Positions 1-5,199 of a stretch of 6,298 bases of DNA are shown here, piece by piece. The stretch's first letter is position 1; each line of letters starts with the position of its first letter. The notes under the pieces were generated by a model, which was given only the letters and a program-made list of their open reading frames with translations, did not search any database and was not told where the DNA came from. The stretch comes from Deltaproteobacteria bacterium (GTDB taxonomy: Bacteria > Desulfobacterota > DSM-4660 > Desulfatiglandales > HGW-15): assembly GCA_016932235.1 (NCBI GenBank), contig JAFGDF010000310.1, forward strand, positions 1 to 6,298, in the 5' to 3' direction. Both the position numbers and the translations under genes were made by a program.

Positions 1-435
1 CAGGGTGAGCTGGGCACCGACTCGGTAAGGCTTTTTGTAGCCTATTACAAAGAGCTGCCATTTACACCGGAAGAGGGGACCCTGATCACTGACTCCGCCG
101 TTCAGATTCTGGAATCCAGAGTCGCTTTGACTGAAGATCAAAAGGCGTTTCTGTCCGACAGGTTAATAAAACTGTCGGATCTGAAAAAACCGCCTGCAGA
201 AGAGGCCACTGCAGAAACAGAAGTGCACGAGACCACGGAAGAATTCGCGGTTAAGGGAATGACTACTTTTCAGGACCTTCTCGATTTCGGCATCACAAAG
301 GAAGAGATAGAGAAGATCTTCGGACTGCCCATGGGCCGAACAGGGGAAAATCTGCGGGATTTTTCATCCAGTAACGGGCTTGAACTGTCTGAGTTTAGGC
401 CAATGATCGAGGCACTCGCCGCATCAAAAAAATGA
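1..435 (+). CDS. C-terminal part of an unidentified protein (5'-truncated by window edge)
   Basis: Frame 1 is open from the first base to the TGA at 433-435, giving 144 residues with no start in view, so the gene begins upstream of the window. A TTG at 127 could be mistaken for a start, but the reading frame before it is continuous and protein-like. The visible part has two soluble, helix-rich blocks: residues 1-62 (with VAYYKELPFTPEEGTLITDS) and 86-144, joined by a Glu/Ala/Thr-rich linker at about 63-84. The last block (GMTTFQDLLDFGITKEEIEKI and on) resembles the short helical tail found at the C-terminus of some membrane-bound 4Fe-4S or cytochrome-b-like electron-transfer proteins. That is from memory of the pattern and is only suggestive. 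No cysteine motif or membrane segment is present in this part. That it is coding is fairly sure; its function is not. Confidence 0.8.
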   Translation, partial: QGELGTDSVRLFVAYYKELPFTPEEGTLITDSAVQILESRVALTEDQKAFLSDRLIKLSDLKKPPAEEATAETEVHETTEEFAVKGMTTFQDLLDFGITKEEIEKIFGLPMGRTGENLRDFSSSNGLELSEFRPMIEALAASKK

Positions 436-471
436 ACGTTTATCCGGTCGATGAGTATCCTGATAAGGGCT

Positions 472-530
472 CTGCCCGGCACAGGTATTATTTATAACGT
501 GAACAAGGGGGAACTCCCTGTTCCGGGCAG
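472..530. terminator. Inverted repeats between convergent genes, possible transcription end
   Basis: CTGCCCGG (472-479) and CCGGGCAG (523-530) form an 8-bp inverted repeat. Within it, GAACA (501-505) and TGTTC (519-523) with adjacent GGGG/TCCC form a smaller, partly competing hairpin. The repeats lie between the ends of a plus-strand gene (435) and the minus-strand peroxiredoxin gene (572), where terminators are expected. Neither strand has a clean T-run after the stem, so this is not a textbook intrinsic terminator and may only protect mRNA 3' ends. Confidence 0.4.
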
Positions 531-571
531 GATAAACCGGGGTATCTTAAAGTAGCCTGTACTGACGGATA

Positions 572-1291
572 TCAGTCAAACGCCATGTCAGTCTTCCACA
601 CTTTCCAGACATTACCGACCATTTCCGGGCCGGGCGTAAGCGTCATCTTACCCGGTCTCCATCCAGATGGTGTGGCTTGCGTTCCTTCGGATTCCCGAAC
701 AAGCTGAAAGGCCTGAATCTGCCGGAATGATTCATTCACATTTCGTCCTACCGGCGGCGTTAACACCTCAAAGCCCTGGACAACTCCATCCGGATCGATT
801 ATAAATCTTCCCCGTGTCTCGACGCCGGCATCTTCATCATAAATACCATAAACCTTTCCAACTCTTCCACCCGCGTCAGACAGCATGGCAAAGGGAACAC
901 CTCCATCTACCATTTTGGACAGTTCGTTATCATTCCACATCTTGTGGACGTATATACTGTCGATACTCATGGATAAAATTTCTACCCCGAGCTTCTGAAA
1001 TTCCGTATATTTTGCAGCAACTGCTGAAATCTCTGTCGCTCAGACAAAGGTGAAATCACCCGGATAAAAACAAAGAATGACCCATTTCCCCAGATATTCC
1101 GACAATTTGATATTCACAAATTCATTTTTATAATAGCCCGGTGCGGTGAAATCCGGGGCTTTTTTCCCTACCTGAATCATGGCTGTCTCCTCCTTTTTTG
1201 TCTCTTTTTCTTCGATCGTTTTGTCCTGAACAGCTTCCCCAACAGACGCCCCTGTGGGGCGCGCACACCCTACTTTAAGCTTTTCGGCCAT
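572..1291 (-). CDS. Selenocysteine-containing peroxiredoxin (AhpC/TSA family)
   Basis: Thiol/selenol peroxidase that would reduce hydrogen peroxide or organic hydroperoxides in the cytoplasm. The 239-residue reading frame contains one in-frame TGA (1040-1042) at exactly the peroxidatic cysteine. The active-site motif PxxxTxxC reads P77-GDF-T81-FV-Sec84-ATE, and translation continues without shift through typical AhpC sequence ([10 protein letters not shown] with probable catalytic Arg160, then LTPPVGRN and a GWRPG tail). A SECIS-like hairpin follows the TGA. The start at 1291 has a strong AAGGAGG Shine-Dalgarno. A second ATG at 1180 (Met38) also has AAGGAGGAG upstream and would place Sec at residue 47, the usual peroxidatic position in AhpC. 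The 37-residue extension is Lys/Glu-rich with Cys9. The resolving-cysteine position (VCP in 2-Cys AhpC) is Thr207 here, so it looks like a 1-Sec enzyme. The terminal stop is also TGA (572-574). A TGT/TGC-to-TGA error or nonsense mutation is the alternative, but the exact position and hairpin argue against it. Confidence 0.9.
1010..1029 (-). promoter_or_regulatory. Bacterial SECIS-like hairpin downstream of recoded UGA
   Basis: In the mRNA, bases 11-30 after the UGA read UUUCAGC-AGUU-GCUG-C-AAAA. CAGC/GCUG pair around an AGUU loop, and UUU/AAA extend the stem past a bulged base. The loop begins 18 nt after the UGA and has G as its second base, matching the known bacterial SECIS rule (apical loop roughly 16-37 nt from UGA, G in the first two loop bases). 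It would bind SelB with the Sec-tRNA. The stem is short, and folding was done by eye. Confidence 0.65.
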
Positions 1292-1376
1292 CTACACCTC
1301 CTTTTGAACGGTTAAAATGTTTGTTGGATATGAATGTCTGTATCGATCAATCTATCCTGATGTATTATACCATAAT
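1292..1376 (-). promoter_or_regulatory. Extended -10 promoter and leader of the peroxiredoxin gene
   Basis: On the minus strand TGGTATAAT (1372-1364) is a perfect extended -10 element (TGnTATAAT). A -35 is weak (TTTATA at 18 bp). Start would fall near 1357, giving a leader of about 66 nt that ends in AAGGAGG five bases before the ATG at 1291. The -10 lies within a dyad, ATTAT-ACC-ATAAT (1364-1376), which could be an operator. This promoter begins about 30 bp beyond the end of the DUF364 gene, so the peroxiredoxin can be expressed apart from the upstream operon. Confidence 0.6.
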
Positions 1377-1401
1377 GGCCTATTAAATATAAATCAGATA
1401 A

Positions 1402-2127
1402 TCACCGTTTTATCATGGTTAATCGTTTGACCCCTTTAATTTGCCTGAAGGTGGCGCCCTGGCTGACACATCTGAGCGCAAGCTCGTGGTCTGCCACCAT
1501 GGTTCCGGATATGGCACTGATTCCGTGGTCAAACAGAATTGGTGATAAAGGTGTGGTATCCCCCAGTGCAATAACATAGGCACGAGGATTACAAAGCCTG
1601 AGAAGTGATTCCATGGTATGGTTTGTCAATGCGGTCCCTGTAATAGCAACCACATCCGCCTCAGGGATGAAGACATCCGCCTCTGTTTCCTTCAGATCGC
1701 CCTCCTGAGGATTTTTTTCTATAACCCATAAATCCCTTGCACATTCTCGAACCCTTGGAATAAAGGGAAAGTGTCCAACTATGGCTACTCTCTTCCCTTC
1801 CCCTTCCTTGACGATTATTTCAGCCGCATTCAACTCAACACAGGAAGTTTCATCGATATCCAGAAGGGAATTGACCGTGGCCATTCCCATAGATGCTTCA
1901 AGGATGGACTCTGAATAGGATAGTCGCGCCATCTCCAATGGATTTTTATCCAGCAGATAGCCGGGCTTGTCGACCATGGGTGGCTTCTGGCAAAGTGCAT
2001 CGCGTGGAAGGGTTGAAGCAAGTCCGCAGTGACGGGTCAGGACGCCGGTGTGAAATATCCCCTGCCGTATGTCCAGGACAGTCGCATTAAAATCCAAAAC
2101 AGCTATAAGATCATCCAGTATTTTCAT
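1402..2127 (-). CDS. DUF4213/DUF364 family protein (putative heavy-metal-chelation, Rossmann-like)
   Basis: A 241-residue protein of unknown biochemical role, last gene of a three-gene operon. Residues about 5-90 fit the DUF4213 N-terminal domain. Residues about 100-235 fit DUF364, recognised by VAIVGHFPFIP (114-124), the acidic/proline stretch PEADVVAITGTALTNHT (155-171) and LGDTTPLSPILFDHG (188-202). DUF364 is annotated in family databases as a putative heavy-metal-chelation domain because of structural similarity, not proven activity. The length is normal for the two-domain family. Its ATG lies 13 nt after the stop of the hydrolase gene with only a weak Shine-Dalgarno (TTTAAG), which suggests translational coupling. 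The family assignment is confident; substrate or metal is unknown. Cys34, Cys46, Cys96, Cys129, Cys179 and Cys220 do not form an obvious cluster motif. Confidence 0.85.
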   Translation of the reverse strand: MKILDDLIAVLDFNATVLDIRQGIFHTGVLTRHCGLASTLPRDALCQKPPMVDKPGYLLDKNPLEMARLSYSESILEASMGMATVNSLLDIDETSCVELNAAEIIVKEGEGKRVAIVGHFPFIPRVRECARDLWVIEKNPQEGDLKETEADVFIPEADVVAITGTALTNHTMESLLRLCNPRAYVIALGDTTPLSPILFDHGISAISGTMVADHELALRCVSQGATFRQIKGVKRLTMIKR

Positions 2128-2140
2128 ATCTTAAACAGGA

Positions 2141-2980
2141 CTATTCAATAATGATTTCCGTTCCCGCATTATTAAAAAAGAATATTTCACCGAATTCCAG
2201 GGCCAGGCGCGCGGCGGGCAGGCCCCCGGTGCAGTGGGAGACCCCCAGCCTCTGGATGCCGAATGTTTTAAGATCTGCGATTGTCGAATCAAGCCTCTCT
2301 TTCGATGCCCTGATGAGGTGTGTTCCTCCGATAACAGTATGGATATAGTCCACCCCGGTCAGGGCCTGTGCGTGCCGCAGGGTATTGATAATGCCGCGAT
2401 GGGCACATCCTGTTATAACCGCAAGCCCTTCGCCCGTGTTTATTATCAGGGCCAGATCGTCAGGCAGGGTGTCCTTTTCGAGATCTCCGTTCTTTTTTAT
2501 ATATAGATTTGCATCTAATTCTTCATAAGGGGTTTTCATTTCCACTTCACCCGTGGTCATTATGTTCTCGGTTATCTTTACAGGTTCGGAGGTAAGGTGA
2601 AAAATCGCCCCCAGATTTTCCAATGTGTCAAGATTGAAAGGAATCCCGGCATAGCGGCTTGGCAGGTTGGGGAGTTTCCCGAACTTCCTGTCCCAGACAC
2701 CGGGGTGAGCGATTATGTCTATCGGTTTCCCAATGGAATGTAAGACCTCCACCAGACCGCCCGTATGGTCGCCATGGGCATGGCTGAGAACTATCTTATC
2801 CACTATGGACAGATCTATACCCATTCTTCGGGCGTTATGGGCTGCGGTCGATTCGGAACCTCCGGTATCGAGAAGGACTACGGCCTCATCTGTTTCAACA
2901 AGGATACTCAAGCCCCATTCAGCCAGTAACCCTGGCCTGGCCGCCGTGTTTTCGGCAAGTGTAGTTATCTTAACCTTCAT
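2141..2980 (-). CDS. MBL-fold metallo-hydrolase, COG1237 (dihydropterin-ribofuranosyl-aminobenzene-phosphate synthase-like)
   Basis: A 279-residue metallo-beta-lactamase-fold protein expected to bind two metal ions. The signature SHAHGDHTGG gives His67, His69, Asp71 and His72; further candidate ligands are His194 in GCAHRG and His221 in GGTHL. The tail GVSHCTGG...FFFNNAGT is characteristic of COG1237, whose archaeal members are linked to the methanopterin step that condenses dihydropterin with ribofuranosyl-aminobenzene phosphate. In bacteria the real substrate is usually unknown, so that product name should not be taken literally. The ATG at 2980 was chosen because family homology begins there and GGAAGGGGG precedes it; an in-frame extension to 3034 would overlap the upstream gene and adds no family-like sequence. 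It starts 20 nt after the small upstream gene and ends 13 nt before the DUF364 gene, all on one strand. No signal peptide is seen, so it is cytoplasmic. Confidence 0.88.
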   Translation of the reverse strand: MKVKITTLAENTAARPGLLAEWGLSILVETDEAVVLLDTGGSESTAAHNARRMGIDLSIVDKIVLSHAHGDHTGGLVEVLHSIGKPIDIIAHPGVWDRKFGKLPNLPSRYAGIPFNLDTLENLGAIFHLTSEPVKITENIMTTGEVEMKTPYEELDANLYIKKNGDLEKDTLPDDLALIINTGEGLAVITGCAHRGIINTLRHAQALTGVDYIHTVIGGTHLIRASKERLDSTIADLKTFGIQRLGVSHCTGGLPAARLALEFGEIFFFNNAGTEIIIE

Positions 2981-3000
2981 TTTTTTATCCCCCTTCCTGT

Positions 3001-3282
3001 TCATGTAAGAGACTGATCGGTCTCCATCTTCCACCCATCCAGGGTAATCTTAAATCTCACCGTCCCGCCCTCGAGTATGGCCTTTTCGGATCTGTTCCGA
3101 AGATCATGGAAGTCGGCCGATTCAAGAAATATCCTAAGGATCTCAAGCTTTTTCTCAAGATAGGACTCTTCCCCCTCTTCTCTTAAAAGATTTCTTAATA
3201 CCTTCTCATACTCTTTTTTAGCCAGAGTCTGGATACAGCTCGAAAGGTCAGGTATTATTTCAATTTCCATGTCGCTGGTCAT
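3001..3282 (-). CDS. Small acidic hypothetical protein, first gene of the sigma-54-type operon
   Basis: A 93-residue protein that I do not recognise. It is rich in Glu, Lys and Leu and looks mainly helical through residues 14-70 (for example LAKKEYEKVLRNLLREEGEE), ending in a short strand-like segment VRFKITLDG. It has one cysteine (Cys16) and no membrane segment or signal peptide. The start is uncertain: neither ATG 3282 nor ATG 3270 (Met5, MEIEIIPDL) has a good Shine-Dalgarno; Met5 gives a more natural N-terminus. It lies 49 nt downstream of the predicted sigma-54 transcription start and 20 nt before the hydrolase gene, so it is probably the promoter-proximal member of that operon. A binding partner or regulatory subunit of the hydrolase or DUF364 protein is possible but purely inferred. 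Confidence 0.7.
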   Translation of the reverse strand: MTSDMEIEIIPDLSSCIQTLAKKEYEKVLRNLLREEGEESYLEKKLEILRIFLESADFHDLRNRSEKAILEGGTVRFKITLDGWKMETDQSLT

Positions 3283-3341
3283 AATCCCATAATAACCCGG
3301 ATCTATTTTGTTTGGAAAGCAATAAAACTGACTTGGTTAAT

Positions 3342-3357
3342 AGCATTTCTTATGCCA
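3342..3357 (-). promoter_or_regulatory. Sigma-54 (-24/-12) promoter
   Basis: The minus strand reads TGGCATAAGAAATGCT. This has the invariant GG-N10-GC spacing and fits the consensus TGGCACG-N4-TTGCW at TGGCA and TGCT. The -12 base is at 3343, so transcription would start near 3331, about 49 nt before the small ORF at 3282. It lies between a sigma-54 activator gene and a three-gene operon, which raises confidence. Confidence 0.8.
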
Positions 3358-3391
3358 TTTTCCCCTGCCCAGGGATAAAAGTCATAATCTG

Positions 3392-3413
3392 TTGATAATA
3401 ATGGTCTTATCAA
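3392..3413. promoter_or_regulatory. Candidate upstream activator site, TTGATAA-N8-TTATCAA
   Basis: A perfect 7-bp inverted repeat, TTGATAA (3392-3398) and TTATCAA (3407-3413), with two-turn symmetry suited to a dimeric Fis-type helix-turn-helix. It covers about -62 to -82 relative to the predicted sigma-54 start at 3331, a normal place for an enhancer-binding protein. A related single half-site TTGATCA lies at 3474-3480. Assignment to the adjacent activator is inferred from position. It also loosely resembles an FNR-type TTGAT...ATCAA dyad, but the spacer is too long for FNR. Confidence 0.55.
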
Positions 3414-3501
3414 GTGGCTGACCGAATGAATCTATCAGGGTGGTCATAAAATATAGCAATTTCGCAATCTTTATTGATCAGATATATGCGGTGTTGCAAT
3501 G

Positions 3502-4878
3502 TTAAGCCTTTTTTGAACGGCCGTCTTTTTTAGGTATCTCTATTTGCAGGTTTTTGATCTTCCGCCAGAGGGTGGTAGGGTGTATACCGAGCTTTTTTGC
3601 CGTAGCCTTTCTGTTCCATCTATTATTCATTAAGTGGTTGTAGATATAGTTACGTTCAATGGTATCTAGCGAATACCCCTTTTGAACCGTTTCTCCTTCA
3701 TTAACCTTGCCTGTCAATCTGTAACCCCTGGACAGATGGTCAGGCAAATGCTCGACACCTATTTGACTATCTTTGCAGATCACTGTTGCATATTCGATGA
3801 TATTCTCGAGTTCACGGACATTACCGGGAAAATCATGGGCCATAAGGATTGGTAGGACCTCGGGAGAAACACCCCTTATGCTTTTGCTGCTCAGGCGATT
3901 AAATTTTCTCAAAAAATGTTCCACAAGAAGCGGGATATCACCCTTTCGGTCCCTCAGGGGCGGAAGCACAAATTTGAGGACATTAATCCTGTAATAAAGA
4001 TCTCTTCTAAATGTCCCCTTTTCCACCATTTCTTCCAGATTTTTATTCGTAGCGGCGACGATTCGAACATCCGCCTTCTCGGACAGTGTGCCTCCCAATG
4101 GTTCATAGACCCTGTCCTGAAGTACCCTGAGCAATCGAACCTGAAGCGCGGGCGAGATGTCACTGATTTCATCCAAAAACAGGGTTCCGCCCTTTGCAAG
4201 GGCAAGCCTTCCGGGTTTGTCTTTTTTTGCATCCGTAAAGGCTCCAGCTTTATATCCGAACAGTTCGGATTCGAGGAGGGTGTCCGGCAGGGCACCGCAA
4301 TTAATGGTTATTAACGGCCCGTTGTTTCTGTGACTTAAAGAGTGGATGGCCTTAGCGAAAAGTTCCTTTCCCGTCCCGCTTTCCCCCTCCAGGAGGACGC
4401 TGGTATCGCTTTCCGATACCTGTTCCATCAACGCAAATAAACGATGCATCTCTTTGTCTTTGCTGATGATGTCTTGAAATGAATGATGCCGGGACAGTTC
4501 CTTTCGAAGTGCTTCCACAAGACTAAGATCACGGAAGGTCTCAACACCACCCATAATGATGCCGGTGTGGTCTTTTAAAAGAGCTGTGGATATGCTCACC
4601 GGGACCTTCTCGCCATCGGAACTGACAATAAAGATAGACTGATTAATAATCGGCTGCCCGGATTCCATTGTTTTTCTCAATGCGCAGCTTTCTTCACAAA
4701 TGCTGGCCCTGAAGACCTCCCAGCAATGTCTGCCGATGGCCTCGCCCCTGTTTATGCCCGTGATATTTTCAGCTGCTTTGTTAAAAGAGGTTATGCGCCA
4801 ATCCGAATCAATGGTAAATACACCATCGGCAATGCTGTCAAGAATAATATTTTTCTGTTGTTCACTGGAAAATTCCAT
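3502..4878 (-). CDS. Sigma-54-dependent PAS/AAA+/Fis transcriptional activator
   Basis: A 458-residue enhancer-binding protein that hydrolyses ATP to open promoters bound by sigma-54 RNA polymerase. Domain order: PAS sensor (about 8-118); AAA+ core (about 137-385) with Walker A GESGTGKE (165-172), the sigma-54-contact loop GAFTDA (212-217; GAFTGA in most family members), Walker B GGTLFLDEI (230-238), arginine finger region FRRDLYYRINV (290-300) and GNVRELEN (352-359); Fis-type helix-turn-helix at about 408-444 (RKATAKKLGIHPTTLWRKI). The PAS domain has Cys52, Cys61 and Cys65 (HCWEVF...CEESC), possibly a redox or metal sensor. No receiver domain is present, so it is not a phosphorelay response regulator. 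The ATG at 4878 is preceded by AGGAG at good spacing. The likely target is the sigma-54 promoter 145 bp beyond its stop codon. No clear terminator follows it, so read-through into the operon is possible. Confidence 0.95.
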   Translation of the reverse strand: MEFSSEQQKNIILDSIADGVFTIDSDWRITSFNKAAENITGINRGEAIGRHCWEVFRASICEESCALRKTMESGQPIINQSIFIVSSDGEKVPVSISTALLKDHTGIIMGGVETFRDLSLVEALRKELSRHHSFQDIISKDKEMHRLFALMEQVSESDTSVLLEGESGTGKELFAKAIHSLSHRNNGPLITINCGALPDTLLESELFGYKAGAFTDAKKDKPGRLALAKGGTLFLDEISDISPALQVRLLRVLQDRVYEPLGGTLSEKADVRIVAATNKNLEEMVEKGTFRRDLYYRINVLKFVLPPLRDRKGDIPLLVEHFLRKFNRLSSKSIRGVSPEVLPILMAHDFPGNVRELENIIEYATVICKDSQIGVEHLPDHLSRGYRLTGKVNEGETVQKGYSLDTIERNYIYNHLMNNRWNRKATAKKLGIHPTTLWRKIKNLQIEIPKKDGRSKKA

Positions 4879-5039
4879 GAATAGCTCCTGTTTTTAACTG
4901 ATGAGTCGATTCCTGCGGGGTATTAGGGCTCAAAACATTTGAGTTAAACCATAAGCTTATGAGAGGCTGTTGTCAATTAGGATATGTCCGTTTCCTCATA
5001 TTGATAACCATGCCTGGGACTGGGGACAATAAGCATGTC

Positions 5040-5068
5040 TTGACTTAAAAAGGCAAGGAAGATATCTT
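5040..5068 (+). promoter_or_regulatory. Sigma-70-like promoter for the small membrane protein
   Basis: TTGACT (5040-5045) and TATCTT (5063-5068) are separated by exactly 17 bp; both are reasonable matches to the consensus. The -10 sits inside a perfect palindrome AAGATATCTT (5059-5068). The start would be near 5075, giving a leader of about 125 nt. Confidence 0.5.
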
Positions 5069-5076
5069 AAATCTTC

Positions 5077-5119
5077 TGCCGGATAACAGGCAGGGCGCTC
5101 TATTAAGTTTTATCCGGCA
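5077..5119 (+). repeat. 10-bp inverted repeat in the 5' leader
   Basis: TGCCGGATAA (5077-5086) and TTATCCGGCA (5110-5119) are perfect reverse complements around a 23-base loop. Placed just after the predicted start, it would form a stable hairpin at the 5' end of the mRNA. No tight T-run follows (only TTGTTTT some 7 bases later), so a simple attenuator is unlikely. The arms look like an REP-type palindrome; which it is cannot be told from one copy. Confidence 0.5.
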
Positions 5120-5199
5120 ACAGACTTGTTTTGAGGATCTATTATGTCTATAAAATTCATTTATATTTTGTGGCCTTAAATTCAAAGGGGGATTCAACC

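Larger units (their letters stand above)
3283..3501. other. Intergenic control region between activator gene and operon
   Basis: This 219-bp AT-rich gap holds the -24/-12 promoter, the TTGATAA-N8-TTATCAA dyad, and a small dyad CCCTG-CC-CAGGG (3363-3374) between them. I found no intrinsic terminator for the activator gene and no good match to an IHF site. Confidence 0.6.
4879..5199. other. Divergent intergenic regulatory region
   Basis: A 321-bp AT-rich gap between the activator gene (minus) and the membrane-protein gene (plus), with no convincing ORF of its own. Near the activator it has a dyad CTCAAA-ACA-TTTGAG (4929-4943) and a perfect 12-bp palindrome CATAAGCTTATG (4950-4961). A weak minus-strand -10 (TAATAC, at about 4920-4925) lies next to the first dyad, which could therefore be an operator for the activator gene. 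The right half carries a sigma-70-like promoter and a leader hairpin described separately. Confidence 0.45.

Noticed and set aside
572..574. Terminal TGA of the peroxiredoxin gene as a second selenocysteine codon, since the frame stays open for about 26 codons beyond
   Set aside because: The protein already ends at a normal AhpC tail ([11 protein letters not shown]), the downstream residues look random, and no matching SECIS hairpin was seen.
814..1053. Plus-strand ORF opposite the peroxiredoxin gene, and similar antisense ORFs at 1893-2090, 2151-2506, 2715-3008 and 3773-4314
   Set aside because: They lie opposite firmly identified genes, have unnatural composition and no ribosome sites.
572..1291. 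Peroxiredoxin as a pseudogene or as two genes
   Set aside because: The frame does not shift, the TGA is exactly at the catalytic Cys codon, and the sequence on both sides is well preserved.
2981..3034. Longer start for the metallo-hydrolase at 3034
   Set aside because: It overlaps the upstream gene, the added residues look non-conserved, and the ATG at 2980 has a good ribosome site and starts the family homology.
3363..3374. CCCTG-CC-CAGGG dyad as a terminator for the activator gene
   Set aside because: The loop would be only two bases, and on the minus strand no T-run follows the stem.
3392..3413. FNR or CRP box
   Set aside because: FNR (TTGAT-N4-ATCAA) and CRP (TGTGA-N6-TCACA) need different arms or shorter spacers than this TTGATAA-N8-TTATCAA dyad.
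5021..5035. Sigma-54 promoter TGGGGACAATAAGCA upstream of the membrane-protein gene
   Set aside because: The GG to GC spacing is 9 rather than the required 10, and the -12 element is poor.
5131..5199. Longer start for the small membrane protein at 5131
   Set aside because: No ribosome site there; AAAGGGGG precedes the ATG at 5200, where the hydrophobic protein begins.
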